The position numbers and the translations under genes were made by a program. The notes under the pieces were generated by a model. It saw nothing but the letters and a program-made list of their open reading frames with translations. It ran no database searches and was not told the origin of the DNA. A stretch of 64,000 bases of DNA from an uncultured Verrucomicrobiota bacterium (GTDB lineage: Bacteria > Verrucomicrobiota > Verrucomicrobiia > Opitutales > Opitutaceae), in contig CAJXQX010000001.1 in the NCBI GenBank assembly GCA_913058185.1, positions 62,001 to 126,000 of the forward strand. The letters run 5' to 3'. Below, in pieces: positions 50,205 through 59,842 of this stretch (the stretch's first letter is position 1; the number at the start of each line of letters is the position of its first letter).

Positions 50205-50335
50205 ATGAAAAAAAAGTTTAACAAAAATCGAACGAATTCTGATCAGCTGAGTCCATCTCTGTAGTTCAAGTTTTAGTTTTAGGTTTGCTTGGTGTTAGGT
50301 CTAAAGGGCGCCCCGAAAAGGGCGTCCTTTTCCTT
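50205..50335 (+). ncRNA. Candidate small RNA 2 (boundaries approximate; 3' end set by terminator)
   Basis: Same 17-nt ttgcttggtgttaggtc (50285-50301) followed by terminator aaagggcgccc-cgaaaa-gggcgtccttttt-like. Confidence 0.5.
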
Positions 50336-50549
50336 TGGATCTGTTTACACTCTAAAAGCGGTTCATATCCGCAATTTACCCAAGCAGCGCTCGCGCTGAC
50401 GATCACTCTTTCCGATCGAGATTTGGATCAGGCTGAGATCCTGGCGTTTAACGCCGTCCGTCCGGATAATTTCACCACGAGTCTCTGTATTCACTGGTGG
50501 CGGGGGGTGTGACTCGGAAGATCTTGAGGTCGCCGCGGGGCGGTTGGAG

Positions 50550-51530
50550 CTAGTCCGGTGGCCGGACTCCACTGGCCAGTAGGGTCTCGAAAAAGGGTGC
50601 TTGTTCTTCGCGGCTCACGGTAGTCACTTCAACTTGGTCGAACCCAGCCGAACGGATGAATCCGTGCAGGGAGTTTTCACTGAAACCAAGCCAGACGTCG
50701 GCATAGATCTCTCGGGCTTTTTCGAACGTGTGGGCCTTCAGATCCAGCAGCAGTAATTGGCCGCCGGGTTTCAGGATTCGGTAAGCCTCCTGAATGGCGA
50801 CATCAGGGTGTTGAGCATGGTGCAGCGCTTGGCTGAGAATAGCCAAATCGACGGATCGGTCCGGCAGGGGCACGGTCTCAATGTCCCCCAGCTTGTAAGT
50901 CAGATTGGCGAGGCCGTTTTTGGCGGCCAGCTCCGTGCCCACTTCGACCATACGAGGTGAATTATCGATACACCAAACCTTGGCGACCCGGCGCGCCAGG
51001 AGCTGTGAGATCAAACCTTCGCCCGCACCCAGATCCGCGACTTCGATTTTTGGGGCCAACTTCAGGGCGAGATGACCAATCGCTTCCCATGAGCGGCCCG
51101 GACAATAGTTTTTACCGAGCTTTCCGGCGATGAGGTTGAAATATTGTTCCTGATGGGCGCGGCGTTTTTGAAGCACGCGATTCAGATTCGATTTATCCTC
51201 CACGAGTTCTTTTTCCTCGGCGACCGCTTCACATGCCGCTGACAGCAAAGTCACCGCTTGGGCGGAAAGATTGGGCTGAAGGATGTAGAAGGCTTTTTTC
51301 CCTTCGCGCCGATCTTGGACCAGGTCATTCGCCCGTAACTGCGCCAACTGCGACGAAATGCGCGACTGAGCCATATCGAGGATCTCACCAAGCTCACCGA
51401 CCGAAAGTTCTTCTGCCCGTAGGAGCGAAATCAACCGCACCCGAGTAGGGTCGGACAAAAGCTTAAGGATATCCCAGGTGCCATTCACAATTGGGAGTTT
51501 GGGGGGCTTTGATCGGAGGCTAAAGCCCAA
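50550..51530 (-). CDS. ArsR-type HTH domain fused to SAM-dependent methyltransferase
   Basis: LLSDPTRVRLISLLRAEELSVGELGEILDMAQSRISSQLAQLRANDLVQDRREGKKAFY; VADLGAGEGLISQLLARRVAKVWCIDNSPRMVEVG. Confidence 0.92.
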   Translation of the reverse strand: MGFSLRSKPPKLPIVNGTWDILKLLSDPTRVRLISLLRAEELSVGELGEILDMAQSRISSQLAQLRANDLVQDRREGKKAFYILQPNLSAQAVTLLSAACEAVAEEKELVEDKSNLNRVLQKRRAHQEQYFNLIAGKLGKNYCPGRSWEAIGHLALKLAPKIEVADLGAGEGLISQLLARRVAKVWCIDNSPRMVEVGTELAAKNGLANLTYKLGDIETVPLPDRSVDLAILSQALHHAQHPDVAIQEAYRILKPGGQLLLLDLKAHTFEKAREIYADVWLGFSENSLHGFIRSAGFDQVEVTTVSREEQAPFFETLLASGVRPPD

Positions 51531-51618
51531 AGTCGTCGATCAATTCGAACTTGTTAGTCAAAAAAAACCGCCGCCTCGATGAAGAGAGCGGCGGTGAAAG
51601 TGGAAAGAATCAGTAGGA

Positions 51619-53469
51619 TCAGGAAGCCGGAGTGGGAATGCGCTCGAGCTTGGTGACCTCGTATTCTTCTTCGGAGGAACCAATCTTCACCTTCACATTG
51701 TCACCCTTACGTTTGCCGAGCAGGGCTTGGCCGAGAGGCGTCTTGTAGGCGATGATGTAGTTATCTGGGTCACTGTCCCAAGCCCCGAGAACCTTATAGG
51801 TTGGGGTCTGGCCATTACCGAGATTTTTGAGGGTAACGATACTGCCAACGCCAATTTGGTCGGCGACGGTTTCGCTAAAGTCAGTGATACGAGCGCTTTC
51901 GAAATCTTTCTCAAGCTGCGACTTCTGCGACATAAGCAAAGCCTGATCTTGCTTCGCCATCTTGTATTCGGAGTTTTCCTTCAAATCACCGTGCTCACGA
52001 GCGGTGGCAATTGACTTGGAATTTTCCGGAATCTTGGTCGAAACGATCAGTTCGTATTCTGCATGGCGACGTTCGTAACTTTCACGAGAAACGAGCAATG
52101 CCTCTTCCTTGCCCTCGGCATCGCCAGCCACGAGTGACTGGATGTTCGGGAAGATTTTGATGAAGCGAGCCAGTAGGGACTTCTTGGTGAGTTCCTCGAA
52201 GCCTTGATTCAGCATGAGGGTATTGGCCAAATCGCGGGCGATTTCAGGATCTGCGGTCGCAAGCAGATCGGCGATGAGATCAGGGTCGTCACTGAGCATA
52301 TCGCCCAACGGAATCCGGCGGGCGGAAGCGGCTTGCAGGGCTTCGTAATCGATCGCGAAGAAGATAGCGCTGAGTAGACGAGGGGTGATCAGCTCGTTGA
52401 GCAGCTTGGCGAACTTCTTCGAATGACGATTCTTGACGATCCAAAGCAGGACAGGCGCGCGGAGGTTTTGCTCCACTTGCCAGCGTTGGAAGGTCTCGGC
52501 GAGGTCGGCCGCGTATTCGTTCTCGATGAGGAAGTTGATGCACTCGGTCGTGAATTTACCCTGACTGGACTTCAGGAGGGTGAAGACGGCGTCGCGACAT
52601 TCGATGGGGTGGGTGTCCTTGATCAGCGCGAGGAAGCGCGACTGGAAACCAACCGGAATCGAAGCGGCGATTTCGGTCAGATCGCGGACATCGCCGATGA
52701 TTTCGCCCTCGGAAGGGGAAAGGGCGGAGGCGTCGGCTCCGGTCAAAACGGCCAGATCGTCGCGCACGGCGGCACCGTAGAGGCGCTCGGCCTGTGAAAG
52801 TTGGTTGGACTCACGCACGGCCTCGGTGACGATATCGAGCACCTTGAGCAGGTCCGTCATGTCGTCATCTTTTTCGACCGCAGCGATCAGCTTTTCAGCA
52901 ATACTGATGCGGCGGCGGGCGGACTGGGTGCCTTCGAAGGCCTCCATGAGCTCGTCCTTGGCGGAAACCGGAACCTCGCGGAGAATGTAGCACTCGGTCT
53001 TTTTGGCCGGAACGGCGACGCGAGGATCCTTGGCGATGACCTTCTTAGTAGCGGTCCACCATTTCTTGAACTTCGTTTCACCGACGACCTGGGCGAGAGT
53101 GATCTCGAGGTCAATCGCGGTGGTCGCGTGTTTATCGTAGGACTTGAGGGCCTCAACGATGAGCTCACCAGGTTCTTTATCGATAAGGTTCTGGATGTGA
53201 GCGGCTTCGGTCTGCTTACGAGCGAGAATGTGGTGAGGAGGTAGCACATCCATCGTGCCCACACAAAAAGCCGGATCCATGCGATGTCCTGGCTTATCTT
53301 GGAAATCGATGACCAAGCGCTCTGCGGCTTCATCATAGCTTTTAATTTGGCCGAAACCCCAGCTACGGTGAACCACGTAGGTTCCAGGTTCCATGGCCTC
53401 CAATTTAGAGATAGCCGCCTTAAGCGACGGTTTTTTGGCGATGAGTGCAGATACGGCTTCCAGATTCAT
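51619..53469 (-). CDS. greA: GreA/GreB-family transcription elongation factor with long N-terminal extension
   Basis: C-terminal RESYERRHAEYELIVSTKIPENSKSIATAREHGDLKENSEYKMAKQDQALLMSQKSQLEKDFESARI and VGSIVTLKNLGNGQTPTYKVLGAWDSDPDNYIIAYKTPLGQALLGKRKGDNVKV; about 617 aa. Confidence 0.92.
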   Translation of the reverse strand: MNLEAVSALIAKKPSLKAAISKLEAMEPGTYVVHRSWGFGQIKSYDEAAERLVIDFQDKPGHRMDPAFCVGTMDVLPPHHILARKQTEAAHIQNLIDKEPGELIVEALKSYDKHATTAIDLEITLAQVVGETKFKKWWTATKKVIAKDPRVAVPAKKTECYILREVPVSAKDELMEAFEGTQSARRRISIAEKLIAAVEKDDDMTDLLKVLDIVTEAVRESNQLSQAERLYGAAVRDDLAVLTGADASALSPSEGEIIGDVRDLTEIAASIPVGFQSRFLALIKDTHPIECRDAVFTLLKSSQGKFTTECINFLIENEYAADLAETFQRWQVEQNLRAPVLLWIVKNRHSKKFAKLLNELITPRLLSAIFFAIDYEALQAASARRIPLGDMLSDDPDLIADLLATADPEIARDLANTLMLNQGFEELTKKSLLARFIKIFPNIQSLVAGDAEGKEEALLVSRESYERRHAEYELIVSTKIPENSKSIATAREHGDLKENSEYKMAKQDQALLMSQKSQLEKDFESARITDFSETVADQIGVGSIVTLKNLGNGQTPTYKVLGAWDSDPDNYIIAYKTPLGQALLGKRKGDNVKVKIGSSEEEYEVTKLERIPTPAS

Positions 53470-53598
53470 AACAAAGGGTTTTCTCGATAGAATTGGATAT
53501 TGGAGAGGATCGAACTGGGTCATGTCAACAGGCACCTGAACTCACGTGAAAAAGGGATATAGCTTGGCAGAAACATTGGGGAGCCGGAGGGTGCGCCC

Positions 53599-54918
53599 AT
53601 GAATCGACTTTCGTCTTCCCAATCTACTACTCCTTCTGATGCCTGGACTTGGTCCGTGCAGTTGCTCGAGCGTTGGCAAACGGGGACGGAACGGGTGGAT
53701 TGGCTACTCGAATCGCTTCCCCGAGGCATGGGGGGAGGGGAAAGAGCCCGCGTGCAGGCACTTTTAGTGGGCGCGGTGCGTAATCTTACTCGGATTAAAG
53801 ACAAACTGGATCGGCTGATGACGCGCCCGCCGCGTCCGATTGTAGAAGCGGCCTTGATCGTGGCGGGAGTTGAATTACTCGAATCGGATCCAGCCCCCGG
53901 ACATGCGGCCAAGGTGGGCCACCACCTCGTCGAGCGCGTCAAACAGTTGGCGAGCCCCAAAGAAGCGGCGTTCGCTAATGCGGTCGGTCGGAAACTTGCG
54001 GTAGCGCTAATGAGTGAGGCAACTGAGCCGACAGATTCCGATAGCGCGGATACTTGGTCCATTTTCTATTCGCACCCCATCTGGCTGGTGGAGCGCTGGC
54101 GCGAACAACTCGGAGATGCTATGACCCGCCAGTTATTGGTGGTTAATCAGACCCCGGCGTCCGTGACGGTGAGACTGCGGCCGGGAGCGGCACTTACTCA
54201 GAGCCTGCCGGCCTGGCTAAACCCGATCGATGGGGCCCCCGATTTTTATACGGCCGAATCCGGCCATTGGGCGGAATTGCGTGGGTTGTTAGAGAGTGGA
54301 GAAGTGCATGTGCAGGATGCCGCGACGCGTTTAGCGATCGATTTGTTGGATCCTCAGTCGGGCGAGACGGTGCTCGATCTGTGCGCCGCCCCGGGAGGCA
54401 AGAGTCTCGCCATGGCGGATCGGATGCAGAAAGGGAAGATTGTGGCCTTCGATATGCCCGGTCGCCGGATGCCTCGTTTGGAAGAAAGTTTGCAGCGGGT
54501 GCCAGCGGGAGTCGAAACGGCCACCGTCTCGGGCGATTTGTTGCGGAGTGGCGCAAAAGCTTTGGAAGGAGCCAAGCAACCGCTCACTTATGCGGCGGTC
54601 CTACTCGATGTGCCATGCTCCAACACCGGCGTGATGCGCCATCGGGTGGATGTGAAGTGGCGTTTGCAGACGGATAGTTTTGAACGCCACTCCTCGCAGC
54701 AGCTTGATCTTTTGATCGCCGCCGCCGAACTCGTCGCTGAATCGGGTCGGTTGGTCTACAGCACGTGCAGTATTGACCGCGAAGAAAACGAGCAGGTGGT
54801 CAATGCGTTCCTGAAACGCCCTAATGGATCATTTGAACTCGAAGCGACAGAAGTAAGTCTGCCGTGGCAGAGCGGGTGCGATGGCGCCGCCGCATTTCGC
54901 CTGCGTCGGGTGAGCTAA
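53599..54918 (+). CDS. rsmB: RsmB-like 16S rRNA m5C methyltransferase (NusB-like N-terminus)
   Basis: [35 protein letters not shown]-like block, [57 protein letters not shown]. Confidence 0.92.
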   Translation: [439 protein letters not shown]

Positions 54919-54928
54919 TCGACTCTAG

Positions 54929-56161
54929 CTAGGGCACCAGCGCGAAGGTGTCAGCGTCGATCGTCACTTCATCACGTCCCTGAATGAAGGTATATTCAAT
55001 GGTGCCTCCCGCGTCGATTAGCGCTTGGTAACGGGTGAGCTCCCAAGCGTCGACTGGTTCTCCATTTAGCCGAATCACGAGGTCGCCGATCGAAAATCCG
55101 GCTCGGGACGCCGGTGAATTTGGGGCTATCGCAGTGATCCGCCAGTAGGCCCGCACTTTAGTGAAGCTCACGCCGGCGCTCATTTTGGGTGGGGAAGTGA
55201 TCACGAAATCATCCCCGGGACGATAAAATGCTACTTGTCGGTTCGATTGGTCGAAGGTGACTTCGAAGTTCTGCAAGATTTCCCCACCGATCGAGGTGAG
55301 GTTCCCGCTCAAATCGACCACTGGGGTTTCGATTTGATAGTCACTGATATGAAGGGTGTCGGCGATTCGTCCCAGAATTTGACGATGATTGCCATGAAGG
55401 GTGCCGATCAGGGTGCCTTCGCGAGGAGGAGCTTCGAAATTCAGAGCTAATCCCGCGGGATCCAGGCTCAGACTGCCATCGCTGCCGCTATCGATGAGGG
55501 CGAGTAGTGGTTCGTTGCCCATCGTGGTTTCAATCAGGGGCACGCCATTTTGGATGGTGAAATTCAGCACACACCCGCGGAGAGGTTGTTCGTTTTCGAG
55601 TTCGGACATCACGATTCGTTGTCCCGGGTAGTCGAGCGTGAGGCGGGCATCAGCGAACAAATTGAAACCGAGCACACCGTCGATCTTGATGCCCAAATGG
55701 TCGGAAACGACGCGGCAATCGAACACCAGGGCACGGACATTGCGAAAATGAGCCCGACCAAAATCCACTTTGGCCAACAGGACCGAGTCCACGGGCACGG
55801 CTTGGCCGGTCGCGTCGCGCAACCAAACGGTCGGAACGGTGGGGTTGGACTGCCTGCTACGGCGGCGAATAGCGAACTCCGGGGAAACCAACGTCGCGGA
55901 TGAGCCGGTATCGATCAGGAAATTCCAAGGTCCACCTTCGTCATCGGCTTGAACGACCACGAGCCCGCCGATGCATTTCATGGGAAATTCAGCGCTGTTG
56001 GGCGTAACCGGGGAAGGCTGCGCGACCACCGGCATGGGCGACAAATAAATGGTCGATTCGGCGGTATCGGTCGATTCTGCCGGAGTCGATCGACAACCAA
56101 CCATCGAAATCACGAGCAGACTCGCGACGGTGATGATGGACTGCCGGCGACAGAACCTCAT
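54929..56161 (-). CDS. Retropepsin-like aspartyl protease lipoprotein with PDZ domain
   Basis: GPWNFLIDTGSSATLVSPEFA, LLALIDSGSDGSLSL, AIAPNSPASRAGFSIGDLVIRLNGEPV; start ATG 56161 (MRFCRRQSIITVASLLVISMVGC lipobox) overlaps upstream stop. Confidence 0.88.
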   Translation of the reverse strand: MRFCRRQSIITVASLLVISMVGCRSTPAESTDTAESTIYLSPMPVVAQPSPVTPNSAEFPMKCIGGLVVVQADDEGGPWNFLIDTGSSATLVSPEFAIRRRSRQSNPTVPTVWLRDATGQAVPVDSVLLAKVDFGRAHFRNVRALVFDCRVVSDHLGIKIDGVLGFNLFADARLTLDYPGQRIVMSELENEQPLRGCVLNFTIQNGVPLIETTMGNEPLLALIDSGSDGSLSLDPAGLALNFEAPPREGTLIGTLHGNHRQILGRIADTLHISDYQIETPVVDLSGNLTSIGGEILQNFEVTFDQSNRQVAFYRPGDDFVITSPPKMSAGVSFTKVRAYWRITAIAPNSPASRAGFSIGDLVIRLNGEPVDAWELTRYQALIDAGGTIEYTFIQGRDEVTIDADTFALVP

Positions 56162-57504
56162 TTGACCGGTGGAGGCAGACGACGTGCCACCCACCAACTG
56201 CCGAAGCTCAACGCCGCGGCAGCAGCGAAGACAGTGGGGCCACCCATCATCCAAAACATAATACCTGCCGCGATGGGCGTGATCGCGCGGGCCAATGAAC
56301 CGAGTGACCGAAAAATGCCTAGTATCCGACCCTGCTCGTTGTCCTCCGCGTAGAGTGAAATCAGCCCGGAGGTCGCAGGATTTACCAAACCTGCGCCGAG
56401 GGCGAGGATACCGAGACCGACATAAAGCGTGGTGACGTTGGGGGCGATGCCGACGAGAGCGAATCCGACCGCGGCAATCAGCAGGCCACTGAGTAATACG
56501 CTGATCTCACTCCGTTTCTTGAGTAGTCGACGCACGATCATGCCTTGGGTGATGATCGAACAAAATCCGAGGAAGGCCAGCATGATGCCGTTTTCCCGGG
56601 CGGTGAACCCGAAGCGATCCTGGCCAAGAAAGGTGAGCGAGAACTCCATCGCGCAAAAAGCTAGGGCGAAGGAAAATCCCACGAAATTAACCAGTCTGAT
56701 GGCTGGTGATTGGATTTCCCGGGCCGCTTTCAACGGATGCCGCAGGCGCAGCGGTTCGGAGCCACTGGAGCGGTTTTCTTCAGCCAGAGTTTCGTCGAAG
56801 CGGGCGCGGATCCAAACCAAGTTGATCACGCTCATGATTAAGGCGATGATCGCGGGCACCGAAAATGGATGCAGCCCATACGCTGCTAAGGATGGGGTAC
56901 TCTCGAGTAAATTGTATTGAGCGGTGATCGCACCGATGGCGGGACCAGTCACGAGTCCGAGTCCGAAGGCCGCTCCGACTAACCCCATGGCTTTGGCGCG
57001 TTCGGCGCGCGTTGTGACATCTGCAACTGCGGCGGTTGCGACCGAGATGTTGCCCCCAAAGATACCACCGAGCAGACGGGCGGCGACGAAGAGCCAGAAT
57101 GAGCCGCTGACGATCCAGAGCACATAACTCAGCGCGGTTCCGGCTACGGTGTAGGACAGAATTTTGCGACGACCATGCCGGTCACTGGCAGCTCCCCAAA
57201 ACGGAGCGAAGACAAATTGCAGCAGGGCGTAGATCGAACTTAGAACCCCGCCCAAGAGGACCGCCGCGAAGTTGCTGCTCTTACCGAAGGCCGTCGCCAA
57301 GCCTTCCGTGACCGTCATCAGGGCACCGAGCACGCCAGCGCCGCCCTCTACGTCCAGATAGTGCGAGAGAATATCCGGAACGAGGGGGAAGATTATCGAG
57401 AACCCGATCAGGTCGATGTAGAGGGTCAAGAAGATGACCCCTAGAGAGAGAGGGCGTTTGGAAGCAGGGGGAGTCACAGGCAGAAGGGATCCATAGGAAG
57501 ACAA
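56158..57504 (-). CDS. MFS transporter (TetA-like)
   Basis: LTLYIDLIGFSIIFPLVPDIL, FAPFWGAASDRHGRRKILSYTVAGTALSY, ARLLGGIFGGNISVATAAVADVTTRAERAKAMGLVGAAFGLG. Confidence 0.94.
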   Translation of the reverse strand: MSSYGSLLPVTPPASKRPLSLGVIFLTLYIDLIGFSIIFPLVPDILSHYLDVEGGAGVLGALMTVTEGLATAFGKSSNFAAVLLGGVLSSIYALLQFVFAPFWGAASDRHGRRKILSYTVAGTALSYVLWIVSGSFWLFVAARLLGGIFGGNISVATAAVADVTTRAERAKAMGLVGAAFGLGLVTGPAIGAITAQYNLLESTPSLAAYGLHPFSVPAIIALIMSVINLVWIRARFDETLAEENRSSGSEPLRLRHPLKAAREIQSPAIRLVNFVGFSFALAFCAMEFSLTFLGQDRFGFTARENGIMLAFLGFCSIITQGMIVRRLLKKRSEISVLLSGLLIAAVGFALVGIAPNVTTLYVGLGILALGAGLVNPATSGLISLYAEDNEQGRILGIFRSLGSLARAITPIAAGIMFWMMGGPTVFAAAAALSFGSWWVARRLPPPVK

Positions 57505-57570
57505 GACGGATGCCGAATGGAAAGTCTCGACTCTAACTGAATCAAGTTAGGAGGCGATTTTGATTCCCCC

Positions 57571-58836
57571 ATGCGCCGAGGTCGGTTGAGTGGGTCCATG
57601 GTTATCACAATTGCGTTGATCCTTATTGTGGCGCGGCTCCTCGCCGAATGGGTGCTCTCTGAAATGAATTTACGAGAAGTGACTCGCAACGCTGGTCGCG
57701 CGCCGGATGCGGTAGCGGCGATGATGGATGAGGCGACCTACCAGAAATCAGTTGCCTATACGCAGGCAAAAAGCCGCTTCAATCGACTCACCCTGTTGTT
57801 TGATGCCGGAGTGCTGGCCCTCGTTTTGGTGAGCGGAATTCTCCCGCAGATGTTTGCGCAGATCGGGGCATGGGCCCCGGGGGCGAATTGGGATGACACC
57901 CTCTTCATCTTATTTGTAAGTGTGCTGCTTTCCCTGCCGAGTCTGCCCTTCGAGTGGTGGGCTCAGTTTCGCTTGGAAGCTCAGTTTGGGTTTAACAAAA
58001 GTACGCCGGGTTTGTGGGTTTCCGATAAGATTAAAGGCATCGCCCTGCTGTTTGTGATCGGATTTCCCTTGTTGTGGGGGCTGCTTTCATTGGTCGGCTG
58101 GGTAGGAGATTTCTGGTGGATTTGGGCCTTCGCCCTCCTCTTTGGATTTCAACTCCTCATGATGGTGCTTTACCCGAAGTTGATTTTGCCGCTGTTTAAT
58201 AAGCTGACCCCGTTGCCGGATGGTGAGCTGCGAGATCGACTCTTGGCCTTGGGGGATCGCACCGGTTTCCAAGCCTCCACCATCGAAGTGATAGACGGCA
58301 GCAAGCGTTCGGGGCATTCCAATGCTTACTTTACCGGCTTTGGCCGCTTCCGTCGGATTGTCCTTTTTGATACGTTGATCGAGCAACTCGAGGCGGAAGA
58401 ATTGGAAGCCGTGCTCGCGCACGAAGTGGGTCACTACAAGAGCGGTCACATTCCCAAGATGCTCGCGGTCGCCGCGTTCATGCAATTTGCGGCGTTTGCA
58501 TCGATTGCCTGGTTGCTCTCGGCCGATTGGTTTTTAAGTGGATTCGGATTTCCCGCCGGGGAACTCGCTCCCGCGTTATTATTGTTCGGCTTGCTCAGTG
58601 GTCTGGTGACCTTCTGGTTTTCGCCGCTGAGTAATATTATGTCGCGGAAAAATGAATACGAGGCCGATGACTTCGCGCGCGCGGCGATGAAGAGTTCTGG
58701 GCCGTTGATTGCGGCCCTGCGTAAACTAGCGAGTGAAAATCTCAGCAACATGACGCCTCACGCCTGGTTCAGTGGGTTCTATTATTCTCACCCCACGTTG
58801 GTTGAACGCGAACGCGCGATGGTCGCGACGAAATAG
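57571..58836 (+). CDS. M48 family metallopeptidase (CAAX protease/Ste24-like)
   Basis: SLPFEWWAQFRLEAQFGFNKSTPGLWVSDKIKG, VLAHEVGHYKSGHI, SRKNEYEADDFARAAM. Confidence 0.96.
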   Translation: MRRGRLSGSMVITIALILIVARLLAEWVLSEMNLREVTRNAGRAPDAVAAMMDEATYQKSVAYTQAKSRFNRLTLLFDAGVLALVLVSGILPQMFAQIGAWAPGANWDDTLFILFVSVLLSLPSLPFEWWAQFRLEAQFGFNKSTPGLWVSDKIKGIALLFVIGFPLLWGLLSLVGWVGDFWWIWAFALLFGFQLLMMVLYPKLILPLFNKLTPLPDGELRDRLLALGDRTGFQASTIEVIDGSKRSGHSNAYFTGFGRFRRIVLFDTLIEQLEAEELEAVLAHEVGHYKSGHIPKMLAVAAFMQFAAFASIAWLLSADWFLSGFGFPAGELAPALLLFGLLSGLVTFWFSPLSNIMSRKNEYEADDFARAAMKSSGPLIAALRKLASENLSNMTPHAWFSGFYYSHPTLVERERAMVATK

Positions 58837-58838
58837 AC

Positions 58839-59735
58839 GTGAATCGGTTGGGACAGTTCTGGACGGGTTTGGTGGCTTTATTGGCCACGTTGGTTGCGAC
58901 GGCGGAGCCCGTGACGGTGGCCACCTATAACCTGGCGAACTACAACCTGACAGATCGGCAGATCGAAGGCGCATTTCTCGCCTCCTATCCGAAACCGGAA
59001 AATGAAAAGACCGCCTTGCGCAAGGTGCTTCATCTGATCGATGCCGATGTCCTCGCGTTGCAGGAAGTTGGTGGGGACGACTTTCTCCGAGAGTTGCAAC
59101 GTGACTTGCGCAAGGAAGGACTGAACTACGCGGAATCGGTGGTGCTCAATGGGGTGGATGATCAGCGTAAGGTGGCGGTTTTGAGTCGAATACCGCTCAC
59201 GCAGGTTCGACGTCATACGGATTTGAATTTTAAATATTTCGAGGGCAGAGAATTGGTGAAACGGGGAATGCTCGAGGTGCGTTTTGAAACGGCGTCGGGC
59301 GAAGTCGCGCTTTTTGTGGTTCACCTCAAGAGTCGGCTGACGGAACGCCGGGATGATCCGGAGGCCCAGTTGCGACGAGGCAAGGAAGCGACCGCTGCGC
59401 GCGATCGTATTCTCGAGCTCTTTCCCGAACCGCAGACGTCCCAGTTTATCATCGCCGGCGATTTTAATGAAGGAACGCTACAGCGACCGGTGCGGGCATT
59501 TTCAAAGATTGGCAGTCGTCCGATTAGCGTGCTTGTTCCCGCCGAAGATTCTCGAGGTGAAACCTGGACGCATCGTTATTGGCGCAACGACGAATATTCC
59601 CGGGTGGATTTCGTGATGGTTTCCGCGCCTTTGAAAGAGATGGTCGTGGGTGGGAAAGGAATCATCCCTGATGATCCCATAGTGATGCAGGCGAGTGATC
59701 ACCGCCCGGTGGTGGTGAACTTTGAATTCCACTGA
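58839..59735 (+). CDS. Endonuclease/exonuclease/phosphatase family protein (secreted)
   Basis: VTVATYNLANYNL, DADVLALQEVGGDDFL, FIIAGDFNEGTL, SDHRPVVVNFEFH; GTG start. Confidence 0.92.
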   Translation: MNRLGQFWTGLVALLATLVATAEPVTVATYNLANYNLTDRQIEGAFLASYPKPENEKTALRKVLHLIDADVLALQEVGGDDFLRELQRDLRKEGLNYAESVVLNGVDDQRKVAVLSRIPLTQVRRHTDLNFKYFEGRELVKRGMLEVRFETASGEVALFVVHLKSRLTERRDDPEAQLRRGKEATAARDRILELFPEPQTSQFIIAGDFNEGTLQRPVRAFSKIGSRPISVLVPAEDSRGETWTHRYWRNDEYSRVDFVMVSAPLKEMVVGGKGIIPDDPIVMQASDHRPVVVNFEFH

Positions 59736-59842
59736 TCAAGGATTGGTGAGGGACTCGATCTGAGAAAACTCACGAATGAATTTTCATTGGAGCGAGGGGA
59801 CTAGACAAGTGGTGTTGGGGTCGCCACTTTCGTCGACCAAGC

